From Streptacidiphilus jeojiense (GTDB lineage: Bacteria > Actinomycetota > Actinomycetes > Streptomycetales > Streptomycetaceae), in assembly GCF_000719095.1 (NCBI RefSeq), contig NZ_JOEH01000004.1:62001-126000 (forward strand): DNA of 64,000 nt. The letters are read 5' to 3'. The notes beneath the pieces were generated by a model that was not told the origin of the DNA, made no database searches, and saw nothing but the letters and a program-made list of their open reading frames with translations. The translations under genes and the position numbers were made by a program. Shown here one piece after another: positions 1-10,199 of the stretch (the stretch's first letter is position 1; the number at the start of each line of letters is the position of its first letter).

Positions 1-1
1 G

Positions 2-154
2 TCGCCGGAACGCCACCCCGCGCTCACCGACCTGGCCCCCGAACTCACCGTCGCCCGCGAGGACGGCGAGGGTCAGTACACCTTCGGCCTCGGCCTGATC
101 CTGTGCGGCCTGCGGGAGCTCGCCGGCTCGGACTGCGCGGCGCCGCAGTCCTGA
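2..154 (+). CDS. TetR-family regulator, C-terminal fragment (cut by window start)
   Basis: The reading frame enters at base 2 and stops with TGA at 152-154, giving the last 50 residues of a protein. The segment [15 protein letters not shown] followed by a short polar tail resembles the last helix of the TetR_C ligand-binding domain, where an FxFGLxLILxGL-type helix is usual. The DNA-binding domain lies outside the window, so target and ligand cannot be inferred. The downstream histidine phosphatase is 62 bp away on the same strand with its own ribosome binding site. Assignment rests on this one helix and is tentative. Confidence 0.5.
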   Translation, partial: SPERHPALTDLAPELTVAREDGEGQYTFGLGLILCGLRELAGSDCAAPQS

Positions 155-216
155 TCCGGTCGTGGATCAGGGATCATGGACGGGTACACCAGCACTGCCA
201 TCCAAGGGAGACCCCT

Positions 217-855
217 GTGCCCTCGCGCATCCTTCTGGTCCGACACGGCGAGACCGAGTGGTCCGCCGGCGGTCGGCACACCGGGCGGACCGACATCCCG
301 CTCACCGAGGAGGGTCGCGAGATGGCCCGCCGCCTCGGCGACCGGCTGAAGCGCGAGCCCTGGGGCGGCCTCCCGGCTGCCGAGATCCGCACCAGCCCGC
401 TCCGGCGCGCCCGGGAGACCTGTGAGCTGGCCGGCTTCGGCGACCGCGCCCTGGACACCCCCGACCTGCTGGAGTGGGACTACGGGCGGTACGAGGGCAT
501 GACCGGACCCGCGATCCGGGCCGAGGACCACCCGGGCTGGCTGATCTGGCGCGACGGCGTCCCGGACGGGGAGACGCTGGAGCAGGTCGCGGCCCGCGCC
601 GACGCCTTCATCGCCTGGACCGCCGAGCACGGCGGCGTGCCCGACCCCGACACCACGGTGATGCACAGCGCCGACAACGACGTGCTGGTCTTCGCGCACG
701 GCCATTTCCTGCGCATCCTCGCCGCCCGCTGGCTGGGCCTCCCGGCCACCCACGGCCAGCGGCTCAAGCTGGGGCCGGCCACCCTCTCCATCCTCACCTG
801 GGAGTACGGCGCCAGAGCCGTCGAGCTCTGGAACGACGGCTCGCACCTGCACTGA
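217..855 (+). CDS. Histidine phosphatase (phosphoglycerate-mutase superfamily)
   Basis: A 212-residue protein of the broad histidine phosphatase superfamily, which hydrolyses phosphate esters through a phosphohistidine intermediate. The catalytic RHGE motif is at residues 9-12 (His10 nucleophile), and the second catalytic histidine lies in the AHGH segment at about 161. The [10 protein letters not shown] and [11 protein letters not shown] stretches are typical of cobalamin-phosphatase/GpmB-like members. The GTG start at 217 is chosen because AAGGGAG precedes it by 6 bp and it places the RHGE motif at the usual distance from the N-terminus; a longer frame from 103 would add unrelated residues. 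Substrate unknown: it could be a sugar phosphate, alpha-ribazole phosphate or another small phosphoester. Confidence 0.88.
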   Translation: MPSRILLVRHGETEWSAGGRHTGRTDIPLTEEGREMARRLGDRLKREPWGGLPAAEIRTSPLRRARETCELAGFGDRALDTPDLLEWDYGRYEGMTGPAIRAEDHPGWLIWRDGVPDGETLEQVAARADAFIAWTAEHGGVPDPDTTVMHSADNDVLVFAHGHFLRILAARWLGLPATHGQRLKLGPATLSILTWEYGARAVELWNDGSHLH

Positions 856-919
856 GCCGACGCACCGGCGAACCGTAGCACCGGCAACCAGCAGCAGCCG
901 AACGGTGAGTGACGTCCCG

Positions 920-2266
920 TCAGCTCGCCATGGAGACGTCGTAGCGGCTGATGAACTCCGCCACCTCCGGTACCGCCCGGTGCGGCCGCAGCCGGGACGC
1001 CGTGTCGGCGACCATGGACCTGATCCGGGTGGAGTGCACCTCGCCCAACAGGGCCACCACCTGGCCGCCGCTGGTCGCGGCGGCGGCCAGCTCGCCCCGT
1101 CCCAGCTGGTCGTGCGCCAACTCGGCGGTGTAGAGCGCCCTGTTGCGGACGAAGTGGGGCTGCTGGAGCTCTATGGCGCTGCGGGCGCAGCCCTCGGCCT
1201 GTTCCCACTCGCCCAGCGCCGACCAGCACTGCGCCTCCAGGCCGGCCAGTTCGGCCTCGCCGTAGAAGGACATCCACTCGGGATCCGCCTCGGCCGGGCC
1301 GGCGGCGTACAGCCGCTGGGCCTGCTGCAGCGAGCGCACACAGGCGCCCCGGTCCTGGAGCTGGGCCCAGGCCCCGGCCTCCCGCATGGCCAGCAGTGAG
1401 CAGAGCCGCTGGGAGCCGAGCTTCAGGGCCACCTGGTGGGCGGCCTGGGCGGCCCGGACCGCCTCGCGGGGGCGGCCGGCGTCCCGGGCCAGGAAGGCGC
1501 TGTTGCAGAACGCATGCGCCTCCAGCGCCGGGTCGTCGGCCATCCGCGCGGTGGCCAGGGCCTCGGCGTAGAAGGAACGGGCATCGGCGAGCCGCCCCGA
1601 GTCATGGGCGAGCCAGCCGACCGAGATCGCCAGCTCCCCGGCGCCGGACTGCAGCCGCTGCTCCACCCCCCGGCCGTAGGAGCCGCAGTTGAGCAGTTGG
1701 TAGGCGGTCCGCAGGACCCGTCCGGCGCGGTCGAAGAGTGCGTCCCCGCCCTGGACGTCGTCGAGCAGCCGGATCTCCCTGACGGCCGCCTCGACCCGGC
1801 GGGCGTCGGCCGCGCCGACCTTGCGGCCCGGGGCCACGGTCCCCGGGGCTGCGGCAGCCGCCGGTAAGGGTTGGTCCAGGCCCAGCACCGCGGCCATGGT
1901 GACCGGGGCGCCGGACAGGAACGTGCGTCGGTGCACGTCGTCGTTCTCCTCGTGGTTCTGGTCCGTGGTCTCCCGCATGCCGCCTGCGCGCCGGGCTTCG
2001 GCGCGCGGGGCGAAACCCAGGTCCTCCAGGGAGGAGCCGGGGAACATATGCAGGAAGACCCTCTCGTACGCGTAGTTGGGGCGTCTGATGGCACCCGACT
2101 CGACCCGTCCCACATAGCGCGCGTCGCAGGATACGTGCTCGCCGATCTCCCGCCCGGCCCGCCGTACGGCGGTGGCGAACTCGCCCGCCGAGCGGTCCCC
2201 GCGCAGTGCTCGCATCGCCTGGTTCACAGTGAGTGCTGCGGTGTGGTTGGTGAGGGTGTTGGTCAT
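920..2266 (-). CDS. HTH/TPR-type actinobacterial regulator with twin-arginine-like motif
   Basis: A 448-residue protein of a Streptomyces regulatory family. Residues 15-75 resemble a helix-turn-helix region (NQAMRALRGDRSAGEFATAV and RYVGRVESGAIRRPNYAYER). A linker carries RRTFLSGA at 113-120 followed by a hydrophobic stretch. The remainder is alanine/leucine-rich helical repeats resembling TPRs, for example LARDAGRPREAVRAAQAAHQ. The ATG at 2266 is preceded by an AAGGGGG ribosome binding site; the extra upstream codons show no family-like sequence. It reads away from the small gene at 2483. The architecture recalls NsdA/NsdB-like developmental regulators, but the N-terminus does not match my memory of NsdA. 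Function is inferred only as regulatory. Confidence 0.7.
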   Translation of the reverse strand: MTNTLTNHTAALTVNQAMRALRGDRSAGEFATAVRRAGREIGEHVSCDARYVGRVESGAIRRPNYAYERVFLHMFPGSSLEDLGFAPRAEARRAGGMRETTDQNHEENDDVHRRTFLSGAPVTMAAVLGLDQPLPAAAAAPGTVAPGRKVGAADARRVEAAVREIRLLDDVQGGDALFDRAGRVLRTAYQLLNCGSYGRGVEQRLQSGAGELAISVGWLAHDSGRLADARSFYAEALATARMADDPALEAHAFCNSAFLARDAGRPREAVRAAQAAHQVALKLGSQRLCSLLAMREAGAWAQLQDRGACVRSLQQAQRLYAAGPAEADPEWMSFYGEAELAGLEAQCWSALGEWEQAEGCARSAIELQQPHFVRNRALYTAELAHDQLGRGELAAAATSGGQVVALLGEVHSTRIRSMVADTASRLRPHRAVPEVAEFISRYDVSMAS

Positions 2267-2360
2267 GTCGGCCCCCTTGCTCTCAGACGCCACGACAGTA
2301 CCCTCTGCAATGATTCGAACACTCAGGGTTTCTGGACAAACCGGGCATGCGCCGGAAAGA

Positions 2361-2390
2361 TGCCATGAAATGCCATGCTCTGCCAGGCAT
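2361..2390. promoter_or_regulatory. Three phased 10-bp repeats in divergent intergenic region
   Basis: Within the divergent region between the HTH/TPR regulator (start 2266) and the gene at 2483, three consecutive 10-bp blocks begin TGCCATG, TGCCATG and TGCCAGG at 2361, 2371 and 2381. One-helical-turn phasing places all copies on the same DNA face, as expected for cooperative protein binding. No known factor is recognised. Confidence 0.35.
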
Positions 2391-2482
2391 GACAACCGTG
2401 GCCCCGGTGCCCCCTGATGCGTTGTGCTTGGCAGTAACCGCCGACACCACTCAACGGCGAGCGGTCAATGATGGAGGCGTCC

Positions 2483-2863
2483 ATGTTCGCAGCGGAGTTC
2501 CCTTCGGACCCGTTCCCTGCGGCTCTGCCCACTCCCTCCTGCGATCTGGTGAGGGTTCCGGAGCGGCAGGGGCTGGAGACCGTCGACATCCTGCGGTTGC
2601 GCGGGGCCTGCGGCCCGGTGCTGCTGGAGGACGCCGACGCGACCCTCTCCTTCCTGGTCCCGGCCGGCGCGGTCGACACCTGGCAACTGCCCGGCGGCTC
2701 CTGCACCGAGGCGCTGGCGCCGGAGGACGACGGCGCCTGGCTGCTGCCGCCCTCCCCGGAGCGTGCGCTCACCGACCCGGCGCAGCTGTGCGCCGCCCTC
2801 GGCGAGGCCGCCAGGACGCTGGCCGCCTCCGGCTCCGGCGCGGCCGCCGCGGACGGGGCCTGA
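2483..2863 (+). CDS. Conserved hypothetical actinobacterial protein
   Basis: A 126-residue soluble protein with no signal peptide or membrane segment. The central stretch VLLEDADATLSFLVPAGAVD followed by tryptophan and PGGSC resembles small Streptomyces proteins of unknown role that I have seen next to HTH/TPR regulators; no catalytic motif is visible. The ATG at 2483 has GGAGG at 2473-2477 with 5-bp spacing, so it is preferred over the ATGs at 2468 and 2471. It diverges from the HTH/TPR regulator and precedes the spermidine-synthase-like gene by 50 bp. The regulator/small protein pairing may be functional, but this is inference. Confidence 0.65.
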   Translation: MFAAEFPSDPFPAALPTPSCDLVRVPERQGLETVDILRLRGACGPVLLEDADATLSFLVPAGAVDTWQLPGGSCTEALAPEDDGAWLLPPSPERALTDPAQLCAALGEAARTLAASGSGAAAADGA

Positions 2864-2913
2864 CCAGCGGATCCGTCGCTGCCCTGACCCTCGGCTGCCC
2901 GCATACTTGGCAG

Positions 2914-3789
2914 GTGGCCAGGAAGCAGCAGCACCCCACCCCCAAGAAGTCCGTACCGCAGGACACGGCCGAGCAGGTCGCCTCGGGCCGGGCCGAGCTG
3001 GTCCCGGACCGCGACCGGCCGAACGCCTGGACCCTGCTGCTGGACGGCACGCCCCAGTCCCATGTGGACCTGGACGACCCGACCCGGCTGTCCTTCGAGT
3101 ACCAGCGCCGCTTCGGCCACCTGGTGGACCTCGCCGCACCGCCCCGGCAGCCGATCACCGTGCTGCACCTGGGCGGTGGGGCGCTGACCCTGGCCCGCTA
3201 CGTCGCCGCCACCCGGCCGCGGTCCCGGCAGCAGGTCGCCGAGATCGACACCGCGCTGACCGAGTTCGTCCGGCGAACCCTTCCGCTGGACCGCGGCTGG
3301 CAGCTCCGGGTCCGCGGCGGTGACGCCAGGGAGATCCTGGCCCGCGCCCCCGAGGCCCAGGCCGATCTGGTGGTGGCGGACGTCTTCAGCGGTGCCCGGA
3401 CCCCGGCGCACTGCGCCTCGGTGGAGTTCGCCGGGCTGGCGGCGCGGGCCCTGCGGCCGGAGGGGCGCTACGCCGTCAACGTCACCGACGGCGGCCGGCT
3501 GGACTTCGTCCGGGGCCAGGTGGCGACCCTGCGTGCGGCCTTCGCCGAGGTGGCGCTGATCGCCGACCCGGTGGTGCTGCGCGGTCGCCGGTTCGGCAAC
3601 CTGGTCCTGGTCGCCGCCCAGCAGCCTTTGCCGCTGGAGCAGTTGACCCGGTTGATCGCCACCGACCAGCACCCGGGACGCATGGAGCACGGCCCCGGCC
3701 TGACGGACTTCCAGGCGGGGGCCGTGCCGGTCGCCGATGCCGGCGCGGGCCCCTCACCCGCGCCGCCACCGGGCGCTTTCACTTCTTGA
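2914..3789 (+). CDS. Spermidine synthase-like SAM-dependent fused-fold protein
   Basis: A 291-residue protein of the spermidine synthase/methyltransferase-fold family common in actinobacteria. The Rossmann nucleotide-binding loop LGGGALTLAR is at 86-95, the acidic residues after beta-2 are in QVAEIDTAL near 110-112, GDAREIL is near 135 and DLVVADVFSG follows. The N-terminal SHVDLDDPTRLSFEYQRRF resembles the substrate-binding start of SpeE proteins. No membrane domain is present, unlike fused SpeE types. The GTG at 2914 is chosen from where the homology begins; its ribosome binding site is weak. The last 25 residues are proline/alanine-rich. True aminopropyltransferase activity is unproven; a polyamine-like or methyl transfer reaction is possible. 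Confidence 0.78.
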   Translation: MARKQQHPTPKKSVPQDTAEQVASGRAELVPDRDRPNAWTLLLDGTPQSHVDLDDPTRLSFEYQRRFGHLVDLAAPPRQPITVLHLGGGALTLARYVAATRPRSRQQVAEIDTALTEFVRRTLPLDRGWQLRVRGGDAREILARAPEAQADLVVADVFSGARTPAHCASVEFAGLAARALRPEGRYAVNVTDGGRLDFVRGQVATLRAAFAEVALIADPVVLRGRRFGNLVLVAAQQPLPLEQLTRLIATDQHPGRMEHGPGLTDFQAGAVPVADAGAGPSPAPPPGAFTS

Positions 3790-3808
3790 TCGACCCTTTC
3801 GGAGGGAG

Positions 3809-3849
3809 GACCGGGGTCAGGAGACCGGGGTCAGGAGACCGGGGTCAGG
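3809..3849. repeat. 14-bp tandem repeat across the stop codon of the binding-protein gene
   Basis: The unit GACCGGGGTCAGGA is repeated almost three times (3809-3822, 3823-3836, 3837-3849). The copy at 3831-3843 contains the stop codon and last codons of the substrate-binding protein on the minus strand. Because 14 is not a multiple of three, a unit gain or loss would alter where the protein stops. Confidence 0.8.
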
Positions 3850-5567
3850 TGCAGGATCAGGTACTCGTAGGCCTGGCTGTTGGGCGACGGGTTGATGTAG
3901 GGGTTGTCGGAGGTCGGCCAGCCGGTGAAGTTGGCGGAGCTGTACTCGTACCAGGCGGCGCCGTAGAGCACCGGCACGGCCGGGACGTCGTCGGAGAAGA
4001 TCTGCTGCAACGTGTCCAGCGCGGTCTTCTGCGCGTCCGGCGTGGTGGCGTTCTGGTACGCGGCGATCGCGGTGCTGGCCTTCGCGCTGGTGTAGCGGCC
4101 GAAGTCACCGGCCGCGGTCTTGCCGACATCGGCCGTGGTGCTCGGGTCCAGGATGAACTGCAGCCGCTGGAAGGCGGTGACGCCCTGACCCCAGTGCAGG
4201 GCGGCGTCGTACTTCCCGGTGGTGATCGCGGCGTTCCAGGTGTCGTAGGTGAACGCGCCGTTGTCGTTGATGTCGAAGCCCTGCGCGTTCAGGCCCTTGA
4301 CCATCGCCTGGGCGTCGCACCAGTAGTCGCTGAAGGAGTTGGGGTCGATGATGGTGAACTTGATCGTCTTGCCGTTCTTGGTCCACTTCCCGCCGACCTT
4401 GGCGTAGCCGTCGGCGGTGAGCAGCGAGGTGACCTTGGCCGTGTCGGCGTTGGCCTTGAGGTCGTTGGTCGTCGCCGAGGAGACCGAGGCCTGGTCCGGG
4501 CCGGTGGCGATCAGGCCGCCGGAGGAGGTGGCCGGGTTCTCGTAGTTGGTCTCGCACTGGGCGGCCAGCGACTGCCGGTCCACCGCGGCGCTGATCGCCT
4601 TGCGGACGGCCACGTCGGCCAGGGCCGGGGCGGTGCTGCTCTTCTGGTTGAGCAGCAGCGAGACCGTGTTCCCGGCCGGGAAGTACGGCGCGGTGTTCTG
4701 GAACAGGTGGTTGTTGGCCGGGTCCTTGGCGACGAAGACGGTCTGCACGTTGTTGATGTCGTTGCCGGCCAAGTCGATCTGGCCGGAGGCCAGGGCGATG
4801 GTCGCGGCGTCGTTGGTGGCGTAGGCCGGGAAGGAGATCTCCTGGACCTTGGGCGCACCGCCCCAGTAGCTGGGGTTGGCCTTGAAGGTGACGTTCTGCG
4901 AGCTGAACTTGTCCACCAGGTAGGGGCCGGTGCCGATGGCCTGTGCCGAGGTGATCTGCGCGGTGGCCGGGTTGCTGATGCTGGACCACAGGTGCTGCGG
5001 CACGATGACCTGGTTGCCGATGGCGACGAAGTTCGACGCCTGCGGCGTGGAGAAGTTCATCACCAGGGTGTTCGGGTCGGGCGTGGTCATGCTGGTGGTG
5101 GCGGGCACGCCGCCGGTGTTGGCGGCCGCGGTCTTCTGCAGCAGCTCGAAGGTGAACTTCACGTCGGCCGAGCTGAAGGCCTGGCCGTCGCTCCACTTGA
5201 CTCCGGACTGGAGCTGGATGGTGAGCGTCTTGTTGCCGTTGGACCAGGCGTAGCTCTTGCCGAGCCACGGGATCGGCGCCTGGTCGGACTTGAGGCTGTT
5301 GAACATGAACAGCGGCTCGTAGGTCAGCGAGACGGCGTTCTCGTTGGCGCCGAAGGCGTTGCCGTCGAACGGGTTGAAGTCCTCGTCGAAGGAGGGGACC
5401 GGCTTGTCCTCGATGACCAGGGTCTTGGCCTTGGACGAGCCCGAGCTGCCGGAAGCGCTGCTGCTGCTCCCGCTATTGGACGTGGCGCCGGAGCTGGTGC
5501 AGGCGGTGAGGCCCAGGCCCACGACGGCCACCAGGGCCAGGCCCTTGATGGTGGTGTTGCGACTCAT
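3831..5567 (-). CDS. Family 5 extracellular substrate-binding lipoprotein of ABC importer
   Basis: A 578-residue solute-binding protein of the SBP_bac_5 (OppA/DppA) family, anchored outside the membrane. A lipoprotein signal peptide is clear: basic start, hydrophobic core and lipobox LTAC with Cys23, then a Ser/Gly-rich linker. The body carries typical family features such as SLTYEPLFMF, IQLQSGVKWSDGQAFSSADV and VIVPQHLWSS. Family members bind peptides, nickel or, in several bacteria, cello- and beta-oligosaccharides. It is the last gene after two permeases and two ATPases, separated from them by a 305-bp hairpin-rich gap. The operon's LacI regulator and the neighbouring beta-glucosidase favour a sugar ligand; this is inference. 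Confidence 0.9.
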   Translation of the reverse strand: MSRNTTIKGLALVAVVGLGLTACTSSGATSNSGSSSSASGSSGSSKAKTLVIEDKPVPSFDEDFNPFDGNAFGANENAVSLTYEPLFMFNSLKSDQAPIPWLGKSYAWSNGNKTLTIQLQSGVKWSDGQAFSSADVKFTFELLQKTAAANTGGVPATTSMTTPDPNTLVMNFSTPQASNFVAIGNQVIVPQHLWSSISNPATAQITSAQAIGTGPYLVDKFSSQNVTFKANPSYWGGAPKVQEISFPAYATNDAATIALASGQIDLAGNDINNVQTVFVAKDPANNHLFQNTAPYFPAGNTVSLLLNQKSSTAPALADVAVRKAISAAVDRQSLAAQCETNYENPATSSGGLIATGPDQASVSSATTNDLKANADTAKVTSLLTADGYAKVGGKWTKNGKTIKFTIIDPNSFSDYWCDAQAMVKGLNAQGFDINDNGAFTYDTWNAAITTGKYDAALHWGQGVTAFQRLQFILDPSTTADVGKTAAGDFGRYTSAKASTAIAAYQNATTPDAQKTALDTLQQIFSDDVPAVPVLYGAAWYEYSSANFTGWPTSDNPYINPSPNSQAYEYLILHLTPVS

Positions 5568-5872
5568 TGCGTACGCTCCTTGTGTCCGGCCGACGAGGTA
5601 TCGGCCAGTGGTGAGCGGCCATGACGGTCTCCGTCATGGCGTGACGGGTCTTGATTGGGTGGTTCCGAACGAGATCGCGTGCCTTGCTGCTGTTGCCTGG
5701 TGCTGCGCTGCGGGCGGTTGCCCCGGACGAGTTGCACCTCGTCCGGGAGCGGGCCCGACGGCGCCGGGGCGGAAGGCGGGCCCCGGCGCCGGCCGGGTCT
5801 GGCTGGGTCTCCCATGTCGTCGACTCCTCGTTGAGTACGGACTGTGGTGAAGCTGTGCGGTGAACCGCGTCC
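5568..5872 (-). other. 305-bp spacer with three perfect hairpins between ATPase and binding-protein genes
   Basis: No gene is visible here. On the minus (transcribed) strand, three perfect inverted repeats follow each other: arms 5760-5770/5780-5790 (11 bp), 5722-5731/5738-5747 (10 bp, 6-nt loop) and 5618-5627/5631-5640 (10 bp, 3-nt loop). None is followed by a T tract. Such intercistronic stem-loops can stabilise downstream message or trim upstream transcript, letting the binding protein be made in excess of the membrane complex. A separate promoter for the binding protein may also lie here. Confidence 0.6.
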
Positions 5873-6945
5873 TCAGAGATCTGCGCCGGTGCCGGCCGCA
5901 GTCGGGGGATCCGCAGGAGCCGTGTGTTCGGCGCTGTGCAGCCAGCAGGCGGCCACCTGGTCGGTGGCGACCGGCAGCGGTGGCGGCGCGGCCTCCTTGC
6001 AGATCGCCATCGCGAAGGGGCAGCGCGGGTGGAACCGGCAGCCGCTCGGCGGGTTCACCAGGCTCGGCGGGGCGCCGCGGCCGCGCAGCACCGGCGGCTC
6101 GGTCCGGGCCGGGTCGGGTGCGGCGCTCAGCAGCAGCTGGGTGTAGGGGTGGGCCGGCGCGTCGGTGATCTGGGTGGCCGGACCGGACTCGACGACCTGC
6201 CCGGCGTACATCACCAGTGCGGTGTCGGCCAGGTAGCGGGCCGAGGCGATGTCATGGGTGACGTAGAGGATGGCCAGCCGCTCGCGTTCGCGCAGCTCGT
6301 CCAGCAGGTTGAGGACGCCGAGCCGGATCGACACGTCCAGCATGGAGACGGGCTCGTCGGCCAGCAGCACCCGGGGTTCGACGGCGAGGCCGCGGGCGAT
6401 GGCGACGCGCTGCCGCTGGCCGCCGGAGAGCTCGTGCGGGTACTTGTCGATGAAGCGCTCGGACGGGCTGAGCGAGACGCGTTCCAGCAACTCCCGCGCC
6501 TTGGTGTCCAGATCGTCCCGGCCGGCCCGCTTGTGCAGCTTCAGCGGCCGCTCCAGGTGATAGCGGACGCTGTGCACGGCGTTGAGCGAGGAGAACGGGT
6601 CCTGCAGCACCAGGTGCACCAGCCGGGTGTACTCCCGGCGGGCCTTGGCGCTGCTGCCCACCGGCACGCCGTCCAGCAGCAGTTCGCCGGAGGTCGGCGC
6701 GATCAGCTGGGTGAGCAGCCGGGCCAGGGTGGACTTCCCGGAGCCGGATTCGCCGACCACGGCGGTGACCGTGGCCTCGGGCAGGGCCAGCGAGATGTCC
6801 TCGACGGCGTGCACGACCTGGCGGGTCCGGGACGGTCCGATCTGGTGCACCGGGAAGTGCTTGGTGAGGTGCCGGGCCTCCAGGGCGGGGATGCCGGGGC
6901 GCTTCGGCCCGTGGACGACGGTGGTCCCGTCGCTGAGGGTGGGCG

Positions 6946-6949
<4 letters not shown>
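5873..6949 (-). CDS. Oligopeptide/oligosaccharide ABC importer ATPase (OppF type)
   Basis: A 358-residue ABC ATPase that powers import together with the preceding ATPase. Walker [10 protein letters not shown] is at 66-74, the signature LSGGQRQR begins at 174 and Walker B VLLADEP is at 194-200. The C-terminal oligo_HPY extension carries the cysteine cluster [17 protein letters not shown] seen in OppD/OppF proteins. The [11 protein letters not shown] start and [19 protein letters not shown] are typical of the F-type partner. Its ATG overlaps the upstream ATPase stop by 4 bp (ATGA), implying translational coupling. Confidence 0.92.
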
Positions 6950-8117
<1,168 letters not shown>

Positions 8118-8121
<4 letters not shown>

Positions 8122-9194
8122 TTGGACTTTCCTTCCGAGGCGGCGGCGACGGGGGTGGGCAGGTCGGCCGAGCCGGCGGTGGCGCGGTGACTGCGCGGCG
8201 GGCTGCCGTTCCCGGCCGTGCGCAGCACCGGGGTCAGCCCGAGGGTGTACCTGACGCCCTTGCGGTTGTCACGGGCCGACCGCAGCCGGGGGTTGATGAT
8301 CTCGTCGATGCCGAAGTTGAGCAGTGCCAGGGCGATGCCGACCAGCGCGACGCAGAGCGCCGGCGGGACGTACCACCACCAGTAGCCGCCGAGCATGGCG
8401 CTGTCCTGCTGGGCGGTGTTGAGCATGGTGCCCCAGGTGGACGTGGCCGGGCTGATGACGCCCAGCCAGGACAGCGAGACATAGGTCCCGATGCCGTAGA
8501 TCACCGTGAAGATGAACGAGGAGGCCAGGATCGGCAGCAGGTTCGGCAGGATCTCGAAGACGATGATCCTGGGCTTGCGCTCGCCGATCACCCGGGCCGA
8601 CTCCACGTAGTCCTGGTTGCGCAGGGCCAGGGTCTGCGCCCTGAGCACCCGGGCCCCCCAGGCCCAGGCGGTGAGCGCGATGACCGCGCCGATCAGCAGC
8701 GGGTTGTCGGTGTCGGCCGGCGGCAGCGGGGTCATCACCACCATCAGGATCAGCAGCCCGGGCAGGGCCAGGAAGATGTTCGACAGGATGGAGAGGACCT
8801 CGTCCACCCAGCCGCCCACGTATCCGGCGGTGACCCCGATCAGCACCGAGAGGCAGGTGGCGATCAGGCCGGCCACGAAGGCGATCAGCAGGGTGTCCCG
8901 ACCGCCGGCCAGGACCTGCGAGAAGATGTCGTGCTGCTGCTGGTCGGTGCCGAGCAGGAACTTCCCGGACGGCGGCAGCGGGGTGCTGCTGGTGGAGTTG
9001 GCCTGCCAGTCGGGGGAGTGCGGTGCGACCATCGGCCCGAAGATCGCGACCAGTGCGAAGAAGATCAGGATCACGGCGCCGACGAGGACCTTGGGCGTCA
9101 GCGGTATTCGGGAGCCGCGGCGGAGCCGGGCCGGCTTCACGGCGGGGGTGGTGCCCGGGGTGGCCGGACCGGTGGTCTCGGTGGGAACAGCCAT
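8118..9194 (-). CDS. ABC importer permease (OppC/DppC type)
   Basis: A 358-residue membrane protein of the BPD_transp_1 class. An N-terminal membrane helix (VLVGAVILIFFALVAIFGPM) is followed by the OppC_N-like HDIFSQVLAGGRDTLLIAF, and several further helices carry the EAA-like loop SARVIGERKPRIIVFEILPN that docks with the ATPases. About 40 C-terminal residues after the last helix are Ser/Thr/Pro-rich and look unconserved. The gene follows the OppB-type permease by 3 bp and overlaps the OppD-type ATPase by 4 bp. Confidence 0.9.
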
Positions 9195-9197
9195 CGG

Positions 9198-10187
9198 TCA
9201 GGCCTCCTTGCGGGCGCGCGGGTCGAGGATCACATAGGCGATGTCCGCCAGGAGGTTGGCGCCGAGCACGGTGAAGGTGACCACCAGCAGGATGCCCTGC
9301 ATCAGCGGGTAGTCGGCGTCGAGGACGGCCAGGTAGACCTGGTAGCCGATGCCCGGGTAGGAGAAGACGATCTCGGTGACGATCGAGCCGGTGACCACCA
9401 GGCTGATCGACAGGGCGAAGTTGGAGATGGTCGGCAGGATCGCGTTGCGGGCCGCGACCGCGATCACCTTCCACCGGGGCAGGCCCTTGGCCGCCGCCAC
9501 CAGGACGTAGTCCTCGTCCATGGTCGTGATCATCATATTGCGCATGCCGATGATCCAGCCTGCGATGGAGGCCAGCGCGACGGTCGCGGCCGGCAGCACC
9601 CCGTGCTCCACCACGCTGGTGACGAACGGTCCGTTCCAACCCTGCGTCAGATTGGAGTTGCGGCCGGTGTCGTAGCCGTTGGCGTAGGGGAAGAGCTTCC
9701 AGTAGAAGCCCCCGGTGATCAGCAGCAGCGAGGCCAGGATGAAGTAGGGGACTGCCTGGAAGAAGGTCGCCGCCGGCAGCAGCGCGTCCAGCAGGCCGCT
9801 GCGGCGCCAGCCGACGACGATCCCCAGCAGGGTTCCGATCACGAAGGCCACGATGGTGGCCGAACCGACCAGGCCGATGGTCCAGGGCAGGTCCTTGCTC
9901 AGGATCTGGGTGACGGCCACGGACTTGGACGTGGAGTGCCCCAGGTCGCCCTGGAACAGGTGGCCCAGGTACGTCATGTACTGCGAGAAGGTGCTCTGCT
10001 TGCTGTTCAGCCCGTACTGGTCGGCCAGGGCCTGCAGTTGCTGCGGGGTGATGGTGGTGGTCTGCATCTTCGCGAGCAGCGCCTGCAGGGCGTTGCCCGG
10101 GAGCATCCGGGGCAGGAAGAAGTTCAGCGTGACGGCTGCGAACGCGGCCAGCACGTAGAAGCCGAGTCGGCGCAGGATGGTGGTCAT
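9198..10187 (-). CDS. ABC importer permease (OppB/DppB type)
   Basis: A 329-residue inner-membrane permease of the OppB class. The N-terminal helix with NFFLPRMLPGN is a hallmark of the family, and the conserved ATPase-docking loop VLVAAAKGLPRWKVIAVAAR and about six membrane segments follow. It pairs with the OppC-type permease to form the channel. It begins 12 bp after the stop of the LacI-type regulator gene, on the same strand, so the regulator and importer are almost certainly cotranscribed. Confidence 0.9.
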   Translation of the reverse strand: MTTILRRLGFYVLAAFAAVTLNFFLPRMLPGNALQALLAKMQTTTITPQQLQALADQYGLNSKQSTFSQYMTYLGHLFQGDLGHSTSKSVAVTQILSKDLPWTIGLVGSATIVAFVIGTLLGIVVGWRRSGLLDALLPAATFFQAVPYFILASLLLITGGFYWKLFPYANGYDTGRNSNLTQGWNGPFVTSVVEHGVLPAATVALASIAGWIIGMRNMMITTMDEDYVLVAAAKGLPRWKVIAVAARNAILPTISNFALSISLVVTGSIVTEIVFSYPGIGYQVYLAVLDADYPLMQGILLVVTFTVLGANLLADIAYVILDPRARKEA

Positions 10188-10199
10188 CGTCGGCTCCTC

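Noticed and set aside
920..2266. Calling the HTH/TPR regulator NsdA
   Set aside because: The N-terminal sequence differs from what I remember of NsdA; only general architecture is shared.
3786..5624. Long plus-strand open frame antisense to the binding-protein gene
   Set aside because: Its Val/Gly/Arg-rich translation has no recognisable domain, while the minus-strand frame encodes a clear lipoprotein binding protein. Very high GC makes long antisense frames common.
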